Shown here piece by piece: positions 1-8,800 of a DNA stretch of 40,307 bases (its first letter is position 1; each line of letters starts with the position of its first letter). The notes under the pieces were generated by a model, which saw nothing but the letters and a program-made list of their open reading frames with translations, was not told where the DNA came from and did not search any database. Source of the DNA: Prolixibacteraceae bacterium (GTDB lineage Bacteria; Bacteroidota; Bacteroidia; Bacteroidales; Prolixibacteraceae); NCBI GenBank assembly GCA_003516705.1, contig DPCJ01000187.1, forward strand, positions 12,659 through 52,965, given 5' to 3'. Made by a program: the position numbers and the translations under genes.

Positions 1-1071
1 ATTCTTGAAAACCCCGAAGTGAATGTGGTCGATTTTATCGACAGGTTTAAAACAGATATTTACAGCGACGAGATTTTTGTGTTTACACCAAAAGGCGATT
101 TGAAAAAACTGCCCAAAGGCGCTACAATGCTCGATTTTGCCTACGAAATTCACTCCCGGTTAGGTGATTCGTGTGTGGGCGGAAAAGTTAACGGCGTAAA
201 AGTTACCTTAAAGCACAAACTTCAGAATGGCGACCACATCGAAATTGACACGTCGGGGAACCAAAAGCCAAAATTAGACTGGCTTGAATTTCTTGTAACA
301 TCAAAAGCTAAAAGCCGTGTAAAAGCGAGTTTAAACGAGGAACGCAAAGTGATGGCCGAGCAGGGTCGCGAAATTCTTGTGCGTAAGTTCAAAAACTGGA
401 AAATGGAACTTACAGACGAGGGGATGCGCAAAATGCTGAAAAAGTACAATTTTAAACTTGCCATTGATTTGTATTTCGATTTGGCCACCGGTAAAATCGA
501 TCCGCTTGAAATAAAAACTTTTCTGAGCGAAAAACCCGAAGAACCCAATGCGCGAGCTAAACTCGAAGAGTTGATTCCTAAAAAAGAAGTAAAAAACCTG
601 AACTTTGAGGCTGGCGACGATTTTCTTGTAATCGATAACAATATTAAAAACCTTAATTATAAACTGGCTCAATGCTGTAATCCGGTGCAGGGCGACGCCA
701 TTTTTGGTTTTGTTACTATCAGTCATGGAATAAAGATTCACCGGAATTCCTGTCCGAATGCCGCGCAAATGAAAGAACGATTTCCGTACCGTGTTATCCT
801 GGCAAAATGGCGCGAAAGCAGCAGCAAAAACTCATTTCTTACCACGCTCCACATTTCAGGTGTCGATGAAATTGGTATTGTTACCGAAATTACCCACATT
901 ATCTCAAAGGATGTTGGCGTTCACATGCGTTCAATCAATATCAACTCCGACAAAGGAAAATTTGAAGGTATTTTAAAGGTGCTGGTTTATAATGTGGAGC
1001 ACATCGAATTTTTAATGCAACGCCTGAAAAAGGTAAAAGGCGTGGTTTCGGTAACCAGGGGTGAGGAGTGA
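1..1071 (+). CDS. rel: Bifunctional (p)ppGpp synthetase/hydrolase, C-terminal part
   Basis: The 5' end lies outside the window; the frame is open from base 1. What is visible is the regulatory C-terminal half of a long RelA/SpoT-family alarmone enzyme. A TGS domain follows a few residues in (DEIFVFTPKGDLKKLPKGAT, then DFAYEIHSRLGD). A helical linker comes next, then the Cys-containing zinc-finger/RIS segment (AQCCNPVQGD with a later HRNSCPNA), and a terminal ACT domain in the last 75 or so residues. The catalytic HD hydrolase and synthetase domains must lie upstream, so synthetase or hydrolase competence cannot be judged. The family sets the stringent response in the cytoplasm by binding stalled ribosomes. 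Bacteroidota usually carry one such bifunctional protein, so the symbol is rel rather than a firm relA or spoT. Confidence 0.93.
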   Translation: MLENPEVNVVDFIDRFKTDIYSDEIFVFTPKGDLKKLPKGATMLDFAYEIHSRLGDSCVGGKVNGVKVTLKHKLQNGDHIEIDTSGNQKPKLDWLEFLVTSKAKSRVKASLNEERKVMAEQGREILVRKFKNWKMELTDEGMRKMLKKYNFKLAIDLYFDLATGKIDPLEIKTFLSEKPEEPNARAKLEELIPKKEVKNLNFEAGDDFLVIDNNIKNLNYKLAQCCNPVQGDAIFGFVTISHGIKIHRNSCPNAAQMKERFPYRVILAKWRESSSKNSFLTTLHISGVDEIGIVTEITHIISKDVGVHMRSININSDKGKFEGILKVLVYNVEHIEFLMQRLKKVKGVVSVTRGEE

Positions 1072-1126
1072 AGTCAAGTAAAAAATGAGAGATGAGAGAT
1101 GAAAAATTGTGGAGCAGTTTGAAAGT

Positions 1127-1399
1127 ATGGACATTAACTTAAAAAACGTAAGCGAATTGTTGCGGGCTGAAAAAGCTGCAGACGCACGGAAACTATTTGA
1201 TGAGATTCCATTCGGGAATAACATTGAATACTTGTTGGTTAAAGGTGAGTTGGAACAAAAGTTTCAGGAGTGGGGAAAAGCATACAATTCATTTGGCAAA
1301 GTTCTCGAAATTGACCCGTTAAATACCGAAGCTAAAACAAGGCTGGAAATGATAAATGGAATCTTAAACTATTTCAGCCCCGACCAGTTTAATCCATAA
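1127..1399 (+). CDS. Small TPR-like protein
   Basis: A 90-residue acidic helical protein. Residues about 30-75 read as one and a half tetratricopeptide hairpins (EYLLVKGELEQKFQEWGKAY, then FGKVLEIDPLNTEAKTRLEM), the latter being a classic TPR second helix plus the next helix A. I start at the ATG at 1127; an in-frame GTG at 1109 would add six residues. It follows the Rel gene by 55 bases of AG-rich spacer and precedes a secreted TPR protein. It lacks a signal peptide, so it is probably cytoplasmic. The partner is unknown; TPR repeats only predict protein-protein contact. Confidence 0.72.
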   Translation: MDINLKNVSELLRAEKAADARKLFDEIPFGNNIEYLLVKGELEQKFQEWGKAYNSFGKVLEIDPLNTEAKTRLEMINGILNYFSPDQFNP

Positions 1400-1435
1400 A
1401 AACAGAAAGAAAAAATAATAAAACCAAATCAGTAA

Positions 1436-1467
1436 AATGATTGTTTTTTGAATAAAAATCAATCATT
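1436..1467 (+). terminator. Possible weak hairpin terminator
   Basis: Perfect 8-base arms (AATGATTG and CAATCATT) enclose a loop with a T-run and an A-run that can extend the stem with one bulge. It lies 36 bases after the small TPR gene. It has no strong 3' T-tract, so it may only be a folded spacer. Confidence 0.35.
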
Positions 1468-1516
1468 CAGGTTCTTGTAAAATGGTTGTGGCTATAGGAT
1501 TTTATTTCAGATTTGT

Positions 1517-1524
1517 TATTTTTG
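1517..1524 (+). promoter_or_regulatory. Candidate -7 promoter box
   Basis: TATTTTTG fits the Bacteroidota sigma-ABfr -7 consensus TAnnTTTG and lies 55 bases before the secreted TPR gene. No good TTTG -33 element is found at the usual distance of about 19 bases. Confidence 0.45.
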
Positions 1525-1579
1525 AGGGCTTGTAAAGAAAAAAATAAAGTCATTTATAATTTAAATTGGAAAAAGCACA

Positions 1580-2431
1580 ATGAAAAAAGTACTATTAATT
1601 GCGGCGGGAATCTGTTTTTCCGTATTTACGTTTGCGCAGGATGCGGCAGAGAAAATTAATCAGGCACAGGAAGCCATGAAAGCAAAAGATTATGCAAAAG
1701 CCTATACTTTGTATGATGAAGCAATGAGCAACCTGGGCGATGTTCAGGTTGATGTTTCGGTGAACTTTAATATTGGTTTTGCTGCATACAAATCAGAAAA
1801 TCTTGAAGGTGCAATAAAATATTTCGACAAAGCTATTGAGGCGGGTACCAATGTACCCAAATGTCACGAATACAAAGCGTTGGCTTATAACGACAAAAAA
1901 GATTATCCAAATGCAGTTGCCTGTTTTGAAAAAGCAATTGAAACAGCAACTGAAGGAAAAGATGAGTTGTATTTTAATGCTGGCATTGCCGCTTATCGTG
2001 GTAAACTGAACGAAAAAGCAATCGACCTGTTCGGTAAAGCTTTTGATGCAGGTTATAAAGGCGAAACTGCTATTTATTACAAGGCAGTTGCACTAAAAGC
2101 GCTTGACAAAAACGATGAATATAAAGCAGCATTGGAACAAGGAATTGCCAAATATGCAGGCGACGAAAAATTGAGCAAAGCGTTGGCAGGCGTTTATGTA
2201 ACCGAAGGAAACGAGCTATATAAAAAAGGGGCAGCTATTATCAGCGAAGCCAATAAAAAAGTAAATGCCGGCAGCTTAAAAACCGATGACCCGGCTTATG
2301 CTGCAGAACTTGAAAAATCGAAGGCTGAATTTACAGCCGCTGTTGCGATACTCGAAAAAGCAAAAGCGCTTGACGCATCGAATGCCAATGCTCAGAAATT
2401 GCTTGATGCCTGTGCCGCAGCAATGAAATAA
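1580..2431 (+). CDS. Secreted tetratricopeptide-repeat protein
   Basis: 283 residues. A Sec signal peptide (residues 1-19, MKKVLLIAAGICFSVFTFA then Q) is followed by TPR units through most of the chain: YAKAYTLYDEAM, LEGAIKYFDKAIEAG, YPNAVACFEKAIETA, NEKAIDLFGKAFDAG and a C-terminal AAVAILEKAKALDASN. The segment at about 205-245 (KAGAAIISEANKKVNAG-like) breaks the repeat pattern. The lack of a lipobox Cys or membrane anchor suggests a periplasmic scaffold. Similar short secreted TPR proteins are common in Bacteroidota, and their function is not established. It has its own -7 box and a strong terminator after it, so it is probably monocistronic. Confidence 0.9.
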   Translation: MKKVLLIAAGICFSVFTFAQDAAEKINQAQEAMKAKDYAKAYTLYDEAMSNLGDVQVDVSVNFNIGFAAYKSENLEGAIKYFDKAIEAGTNVPKCHEYKALAYNDKKDYPNAVACFEKAIETATEGKDELYFNAGIAAYRGKLNEKAIDLFGKAFDAGYKGETAIYYKAVALKALDKNDEYKAALEQGIAKYAGDEKLSKALAGVYVTEGNELYKKGAAIISEANKKVNAGSLKTDDPAYAAELEKSKAEFTAAVAILEKAKALDASNANAQKLLDACAAAMK

Positions 2432-2453
2432 TGATTGTTGAGAAGGCAAAAAA

Positions 2454-2482
2454 ATACCGCTTCGGAAATTCCGGAGCGGTAT
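2454..2482. terminator. Bidirectional intrinsic terminator
   Basis: An ATACCGCT...AGCGGTAT stem continues inward by C-G pairs to a short loop. It is flanked by an A-run on the left and a nine-T run on the right, so it can stop both the secreted TPR gene (plus) and EttA (minus), which converge on it. Confidence 0.9.
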
Positions 2483-2510
2483 TTTTTTTTTAGTGATTTT
2501 CTTTCGCTTT

Positions 2511-4190
2511 TTACATCAGCTTTTTGTATTTCACACGTTTTGGTGTTTCATCGCCCAAACGTTTTTTACGGGCTTCTTCGTATTCCGAAAACGAACCTTC
2601 GAAATAAGTTACCTGCGAATCGCCTTCGAAAGCGAGAATATGCGTCGCGATACGGTCCAGAAACCAGCGGTCGTGCGAAATAACCACGGCACAACCAGCG
2701 AAACTTTCAAGACCTTCTTCCAGTGCACGAAGCGTATTCACATCAATGTCGTTGGTTGGTTCGTCGAGCAACAAAACATTGCCTTCCGATTTTAGCGCAA
2801 GTGCTAGGTGCAGACGGTTTTTTTCACCACCCGATAAAACGCCGCATTTCTTTTCCTGGTCGGCACCTGTAAAATTAAAACGCCCGACATACGCCCGCGA
2901 GTTGGTGAGTTTATTTCCCAGCATCATCGATTCTGTTCCGCCGGTAATCACTTCGAAAACCGATTTTTCAGGGTCGATGGCTTTATGGGTCTGGTCAACA
3001 TAGCTGATTTTCACCGTTTCGCCAATTACGATATTTCCTGCATCGGCCTGTACTTGTTCCATTATCAGTTTAAAAAGCGTGGTTTTACCGGCACCGTTTG
3101 GCCCGATAACACCAATGATTCCGGCAGGTGGCAGTTTAAACGACAGGTTTTCGAACAGAATTCGGTCGCCGTAACTTTTTGTTACACCTTCCATTTCAAT
3201 TACCTTGTCGCCCAATCGCGGACCGTTCGGGATATAAATTTCGAGTTTATCTTCCTTCTGTTTTGTGTCTTCGTTCAACATGCGGTCGTACGCGCCCAAA
3301 CGTGCTTTCGATTTTGCATGACGTGCTTTTGGCGCCATTCGTACCCATTCAAGCTCTCGTTCGAGTGTTTTCCGGCGTTTGCTCTGGGTTTTTTCTTCCT
3401 GTTCAAGGCGTTTTGTTTTCTGTTCGAGCCACGAGGTGTAATTGCCTTTCCACGGAATTCCCTGGCCACGGTCGAGTTCAAGAATCCATCCGGCAACATT
3501 ATCGAGGAAATAGCGGTCGTGCGTGATGCAGATTACTGTTCCTTTGTATTGTGCAAGGTGCATTTCGAGCCACTGAATACTTTCGGCATCGAGGTGGTTG
3601 GTAGGTTCGTCGAGCAGTAGTACATCGGGTTCGCGCAAAAGCAGGCGGCAAAGTGCCACGCGGCGGCGTTCGCCTCCCGAAAGCTCGCTAACCGGCTGGT
3701 CGTCGGGCGGACACTGCAAAGCATCCATCGCACGCTCTAATTTACTGTCTAAATTCCAGGCATCATGCTGGTCTATTTTTTCCTGCAATTGCGCCTGTTC
3801 AGCCATCAACCTGTCCATTTCGTCAGGGTTCTCATAAACCTCGGGTAGCCCGAATTTCAGGTTAATATCTTCGTATGCCTTCAGCACGTCAACTACTTCC
3901 TGCACACCTTCCTGCACAACTTCCTTTACTGTTTTTGTGTTGTCGAGCTGCGGATCCTGGTCGAGCAGGCCCACTGTGTAACCCGGCGAAAAAACAAGTT
4001 CGCCGTTAAACGCTTTGTCCTGCCCGGCAATAATGCGTAGCAGGGTCGATTTTCCCGAGCCGTTTAACCCAATGATGCCGATTTTGGCACCCAGGAAAAA
4101 CGACAGCGAAATGTCTTTGATTACTGTTTTGCTGGGTGGGTAGGTTTTACTCACCTTGTACATCGAAAATATAATCTTTTCGTCGCTCAT
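2511..4190 (-). CDS. ettA: Energy-dependent translational throttle protein EttA (ABC-F)
   Basis: 559 residues, the usual EttA length. It has two ABC ATPase domains with no membrane domain. The first has Walker A GLNGSGKST (about residue 40), signature LSGGERRR and LLLDEPTNHLD. The second has GPNGAGKTT, LSGGEKNR and LLLDEPTNDID. Between the two ABC domains is a charged linker (about 245-325, KRLEQEEKTQSKRR). The N-terminus MYKVSKTYPPSK and the DEPTNHLD/DEPTNDID pair are typical of EttA. EttA binds the ribosomal E site and gates the first elongation steps according to the ATP/ADP ratio. A TACTTTTG box lies at 4212-4219. It converges with the secreted TPR gene on a shared terminator. Confidence 0.95.
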   Translation of the reverse strand: MSDEKIIFSMYKVSKTYPPSKTVIKDISLSFFLGAKIGIIGLNGSGKSTLLRIIAGQDKAFNGELVFSPGYTVGLLDQDPQLDNTKTVKEVVQEGVQEVVDVLKAYEDINLKFGLPEVYENPDEMDRLMAEQAQLQEKIDQHDAWNLDSKLERAMDALQCPPDDQPVSELSGGERRRVALCRLLLREPDVLLLDEPTNHLDAESIQWLEMHLAQYKGTVICITHDRYFLDNVAGWILELDRGQGIPWKGNYTSWLEQKTKRLEQEEKTQSKRRKTLERELEWVRMAPKARHAKSKARLGAYDRMLNEDTKQKEDKLEIYIPNGPRLGDKVIEMEGVTKSYGDRILFENLSFKLPPAGIIGVIGPNGAGKTTLFKLIMEQVQADAGNIVIGETVKISYVDQTHKAIDPEKSVFEVITGGTESMMLGNKLTNSRAYVGRFNFTGADQEKKCGVLSGGEKNRLHLALALKSEGNVLLLDEPTNDIDVNTLRALEEGLESFAGCAVVISHDRWFLDRIATHILAFEGDSQVTYFEGSFSEYEEARKKRLGDETPKRVKYKKLM

Positions 4191-4211
4191 TTTTTAACTT
4201 TTAATTTTTTG

Positions 4212-4219
4212 CAAAAGTA
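4212..4219 (-). promoter_or_regulatory. Candidate -7 box for ettA
   Basis: On the minus strand this reads TACTTTTG, matching TAnnTTTG, 22 bases before the ettA start codon. No clear -33 element was found. Confidence 0.45.
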
Positions 4220-4330
4220 GGAAAAAGATGGCGGGCGCCGCAGGTTTTCCTTTCAAATGTTTTCGAATCGGCAGGGATCGGGTGGGATCGCGATTTCAAT
4301 GTTTAACCTGTTACACGCTGCGTTACTAAA

Positions 4331-4681
4331 TCAGCGTTCAATCTCTCTCTTTATCAAATTTTCAATTTCAATCAGCCTATCCAAAGGGATTGCGTTTAAA
4401 GTTTGTGTGAGATGAACTACTTTATCATTTCGTTTGATTGAAACCAGCGGATGTTTGTCGGCGTCGATGTCTATCTTCTCAGGAACCCATTCCAACAGGT
4501 CGTTGGGTGTACAATTCAGGAGTTCGCAAAGTTTTTCGACATCGGCCAAATCGAGCCGTTTGATGCGGCTATTGGCAATGCGGGTGGCAAAATTATCGGA
4601 ATAACCAGCCTTTACCAGGAAACTGAAGGGTTTATCGATACCCCGCGCTTTAAAAATACGGTTGAAGTTGAATTTCAGCAT
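4331..4681 (-). CDS. Cro/CI-type helix-turn-helix regulator
   Basis: 116 residues. The N-terminal two thirds form a short XRE/HTH_26-like DNA-binding domain: FNRIFKARGIDKPFSFLVKAG, SDNFATRIANSR, and LADVEKLCELLNCTPNDLLEW, the usual closing helix of Cro/CI repressors. The C-terminal 40 residues (KRNDKVVHLTQTLNAIPLDRL) look like a dimerisation helix pair. The gene stands alone on the minus strand behind an unusually AT-rich leader containing a perfect 8-base-arm dyad (4748-4780), a good autoregulatory operator candidate. The regulated genes are not evident; the next minus-strand gene is EttA. Confidence 0.82.
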   Translation of the reverse strand: MLKFNFNRIFKARGIDKPFSFLVKAGYSDNFATRIANSRIKRLDLADVEKLCELLNCTPNDLLEWVPEKIDIDADKHPLVSIKRNDKVVHLTQTLNAIPLDRLIEIENLIKREIER

Positions 4682-4747
4682 AACCAGGTTGTTTGTTTTT
4701 CGAAGTGTAATCTTGTTATTTGTAATTGCTTCGTTATTTTTTCAAAA

Positions 4748-4780
4748 TAACACGTTTTAAATTAAAATAAATACGTGTTA
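4748..4780. promoter_or_regulatory. Dyad operator candidate upstream of the HTH gene
   Basis: Perfect inverted repeat TAACACGT - 17 bases - ACGTGTTA, located 67 bases before the HTH regulator's start codon. Length and symmetry suit a dimeric Cro/CI-type repressor. Confidence 0.5.
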
Positions 4781-4855
4781 ATACAAAAATAAAATATTTT
4801 ATTGAAATATGATAACGTTTATTTTAAAAACAAACTCACTTATTTTAAAAATAGA

Positions 4856-4896
4856 TACTTTTTATTATAAAAATGTGTTGTTTAATATAAAAAGTA
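4856..4896. repeat. Second dyad in the AT-rich leader
   Basis: Perfect 10-base arms TACTTTTTAT and ATAAAAAGTA separated by 21 bases. It might be a second regulator site or a weak hairpin. Confidence 0.4.
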
Positions 4897-5075
4897 AGTC
4901 GTTTTTTACATTATGAGGCTACGTTATTTCGGCGTTTGGGTTGTTTTAAATATAGCAGGCGAAAGGATTCGCACGGGAGCGGTGGCCGGGATTGTTTAAA
5001 AAAACTGACCAAGACAGGTAACTTAAACGGTTGTAGGTGTGAATAAGAAATACTTATTGATTGCAAATGAGTGAC

Positions 5076-5741
5076 TTATCGCGTTCTTGCTGGCAATTTT
5101 TTATCCGAATTTTTTCGTTGAACAAAAAAACCAATGGCAATTCCTGCGTAGTACAGAAAATTAAATAATCCGAAAATGTATATCCCGGTTGTTTTGAGGA
5201 AAACCCGGTCGGCAACCAGCATATAAACAAAAACAATATTGTAGAAAAAGTTACCCGCAAAATAGAGCAACACCGACGAATTTAACCAAACGGCTGGCGT
5301 TAAAGCCAGTTTCTTAATTTTTGCCTCCACTATAATTTTAGCAAACAACAAAATCGAAAAAAATACAAGCAGCAAGTTTTCAATTGTTCTTGTAAAAGGG
5401 TATGAAAACAAGTTTTGAATCAATAGAAAATTAACTATACAATACGATTCAAATAGAACAATTGCGGTAATAATGTATTTTTTGTTGATGAATCCTTTCA
5501 GGTGATGCATGTAAAACAATGCCCAAAGCAAAAACTCGAACATGATGTAAAAATGCAGACCCGGTGTATTGGTTTTTATGCCCAGGCTTGCAATCAGCCA
5601 ATTTGTTGCTTCAACACAAATCCCTGCAACCGAATAAGCAAATATCAGTTTCAGCGTTTTATCAAGGTGTTTAAATGAATAAATTCCGGCAACGACAGCA
5701 ATCAGGGGAGAGAGCAAATCAATCAGCCGGATTAGCAACAT
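5076..5741 (-). CDS. Hypothetical multi-pass membrane protein
   Basis: 221 residues with about six hydrophobic segments (starting near residues 5, 33, 65, 92, 120, 150 and 185 when the weaker ones are counted). The tail is short and basic (VQRKNSDKKLPARTR), placing the C-terminus in the cytoplasm by the positive-inside rule. I recognise no conserved catalytic motif. It resembles small 7-TM-like hypothetical proteins common in Bacteroidota. It sits between the AT-rich leader and the restriction-modification gene on the same strand, 68 bases downstream of that gene's stop. No functional link can be claimed. Confidence 0.72.
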   Translation of the reverse strand: MLLIRLIDLLSPLIAVVAGIYSFKHLDKTLKLIFAYSVAGICVEATNWLIASLGIKTNTPGLHFYIMFEFLLWALFYMHHLKGFINKKYIITAIVLFESYCIVNFLLIQNLFSYPFTRTIENLLLVFFSILLFAKIIVEAKIKKLALTPAVWLNSSVLLYFAGNFFYNIVFVYMLVADRVFLKTTGIYIFGLFNFLYYAGIAIGFFVQRKNSDKKLPARTR

Positions 5742-5809
5742 TGTCTAAATTTTTTCTTGTTTTTTGAGTTGTTATTTGTCAGGTGTAAATCGCACGGCAA
5801 AGGTGCTGT

Positions 5810-8800
5810 TTACTCAATTTTAATTTTATCGATCTCCTGCATAATCCGGCTGGTTGCCGAGAGGGCCACGATGATTTTCTGGTAGTGCAGAACATCGTCG
5901 AATTCCAGTTTACGGCCTTTTCGGTCTTTCAGCCATTTTTGGGCTGGCTGGTAGCCGCCAATGTAAAACTCCCACGCGACAAGCGGAACATTGTCGAAAT
6001 ACTGGGTGTCGTTGATGTAAACTTTACCGACCACCCCGTCCTGCGGACACCCCTCCTCTGCGGGAGGGGAATTGACCACCCCGTCCTGCGGACACCCCTC
6101 CTCTGCGGGAGGGGAATTGAAGAAGATTTTTGTAACCATATTATCGCCATCAACCGGATATTGTGTGATGTAATTTTCTACTGTAGGGCTTTCCAATAAA
6201 TGAATTTGCCGGATTTCACCACCCAGTTTTACCAACTGCCAAAACGTGTCTGCATCTTTTGGATACGGCACTCTCGGAAAATCAATTTTCAGGAATTCTT
6301 TGTATTTCTCGCGGTAGGTTGGCGAATGAAGCACAGCATAAATGTAATCGAGCAGGTCGATGGGGGCAAAAGTGGTTTTATAATCGTCGCGCACTTCGGG
6401 GCTGTTTATAAAACAAACATTGCCTCCGGCTTCTTTCTCCGGAACAAAACCTAATCCCAATTTTTCAGCTATTTGTTTTACAATTTCCTGATTCAGATTG
6501 GGCGTTCTGGCGGCGGTTGGCTCAATGGTTTGCTGTGCAGTAGGTTCAGGGTAAAGGTAGAGGGGAAAAACCTGGCATCCTTCTTTTGTTTTATTTGAAA
6601 TAAAACACTGGTCTGAGATTATATTCGATATAAAAATGTGATTGAAGTTATTGTCTGCTAATTGTCTCGTTGATATAAGTGCTACATTTTTGGAATCTAC
6701 ATGCCGCAATACTTTTGTGTTTAATCTTGCTACAAAATTAGAATCATAATAGATATACCTTTTGTCAAAGCACCTATAATTTTGAAGCTTAAAATAATCT
6801 TTTATCAATCCTGTCTTTTGTATTTCGATTCTTGATTTTGCTAAGTCCCATTTGTCATTATCTTTTAGCACTAAATCATACTTTTTTGCTAAATTTTCAT
6901 TTGACAATTCGTTTCCTACGAAATCATTCAGTCTTCTTATAATTGCATCCTTATCAAAATCTGTAATAAACCTATCTCTTTTAGTTAATAAGCCCAGGGA
7001 GTTTATATTAAACAATTCATTTAAAGCTAGCCCGATACTATATTTATTATGCAATCCGAAATCCTTAGGTACCATAAAATACATTGGAGATTTATTTGGT
7101 AATTCAGCAAATTGCACATTTCGTAAAGAGTTTTCTATCAGAAAATCATACTTTAATTCACGTTTTCCAAATAAATCATAGTGAAAGACTTTACCTAATT
7201 CGCTAGCTTTCTTTTTGCCATTTTTGACAAATATATTAATGGATACTCCTTGCATAATATCGAATACGTTCTGGTCAACACTCCCATCTACTGCGGTCTC
7301 ATTCCTCTTGTTATTTCCGTGTAAATCAATGGTGTAAATCTTATCGTAGGTTTTTAGCAAATTCCATCGCATTCCTCTGAAAGTTGGATTGTCTAAAAAT
7401 CCATGTGGATTAATAAATGCCAAGACTCCGCTACCATTTTTCTCAATAAAATGCTGTCCGTAACGCAGAAACTTCACATAATCGTCATTTATAAATTTTG
7501 AATTTTGCTCTTTGAGTTTTTCTTTTCCTCCTGGTTCTTTCTTGTAATCTTCCATCAGGCTCATTATCCACTCGCCTTTGTTGGCGCTTTCGCCACTATA
7601 CGGCGGGTTTCCCATCACCACCATCACGGGCGTGTCGCGTTTAATGTGGTTGGCTTCGTTGGCTTCGGTGCTTAACCAATTGGCAAAGAGTGTTCCGGTG
7701 TCGGGGTGGTGTTCTTCAAGGCTGTTGGTCAAATAAACCCTATAACGTTGGTCTTTGGTGGGTTTGTAGCCTGTTTCGGTTAAAAGTAAATCGAGTTTTA
7801 AATGTGCCATGGCATAACTTGCCATCAGCAACTCAAAACCATTGAGGCGTGGCAAAAGGTGCGTTTCAACATAATTGCTCCAAATGCCTTGTTGCTTTTC
7901 AAATTTACGGTGAACGTGTTTAATCACTTCGGCAAGGAAAGTGCCTGTTCCGGTTGCCGGGTCGAGAATCTGCACGCGGTGCACTTCGTGCTCCATTTGT
8001 TTGTACCCGGTAGCCGAACGTTTGTCGGCGGTTTGCGAGTTTACAGCAATTTTTGTTTTCGAGGTGTCGGCCAAACCTTGTGGCAGGCCAAATTCGGTTT
8101 TCAGAATATCGTCAACTGCACGTACAATAAAGTTTACCACCGGTGCCGGTGTGTACCAAACACCCCGTGCTTTGCGTAGTCTGGGGTCGTACTCGCTCAA
8201 AAATGTTTCGTAAAAATGGATGATCGGGTCTTCCATTTTGGTTGACTTGCCGTAGTTTTTCAGAATCTCTTCGACATTACAGGCCAAAAATATTTCCACC
8301 AAACTGTCAACAATCCATTTTATGCGGTCGTCAATATCGGGACCGGCAATGTATGCAAACAGCTTTCGCAAAAAAGGATTTGATTTTGGAATGAGTTCAG
8401 CCGCTTCCTGTCGGCTAAACGTGGGCAAAGTCGGGTCGTGCAGTCGGGCGGCAAACATGCCGTAAGCAATGGTTTGCGCATACACATCGGCAAATCCTTT
8501 GGGCGTAATGTCGTGAATCAGGATATGCTTAAAAGCCATCATCTGGTCTTTCAGCGTGCTGTCTTCCTGATGTTCTTCATCGCTTGTCAACGCCTTTTCA
8601 ATCACTTCAGAAAGAAGGCGGGCTTTACCAGCCATCATTTCGGCAAGTTTTTTACTGCTTTTTATGGTTTGTCCAATGTGTGTGCAAAAGTCTTTCATCA
8701 GGTTTTCGAAAGCGGCAAAGTTTTCAGGTAAGGGGATAATACGACCACCCCGCCCTTCGGGCACCCCTCCTCCTGTGGAGGGGAATTTACCACCCCGGCT

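Larger units (their letters stand above)
4682..5075. other. AT-rich gene-free stretch with inverted repeats
   Basis: About 394 bases without a supported gene. Bases 4740-4900 are extremely AT-rich and hold two perfect dyads. The rest (4910-5060) is of mixed composition with no recognisable RNA or gene remnant. Confidence 0.6.

Noticed and set aside
2985..3620. Long plus-strand frame opposite ettA
   Set aside because: No homology signal, and ettA on the other strand has complete ABC-F motifs; it is a shadow.
6031..6120. CRISPR-like array
   Set aside because: Only two directly adjacent identical units with no spacers; they are in-frame codons of the R-M gene.
5885..6199. A plus-strand reading frame across the 45-bp tandem repeat
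   Set aside because: It lies antisense to the R-M gene, which has full motifs on the minus strand; its repeated peptide only reflects the palindrome.
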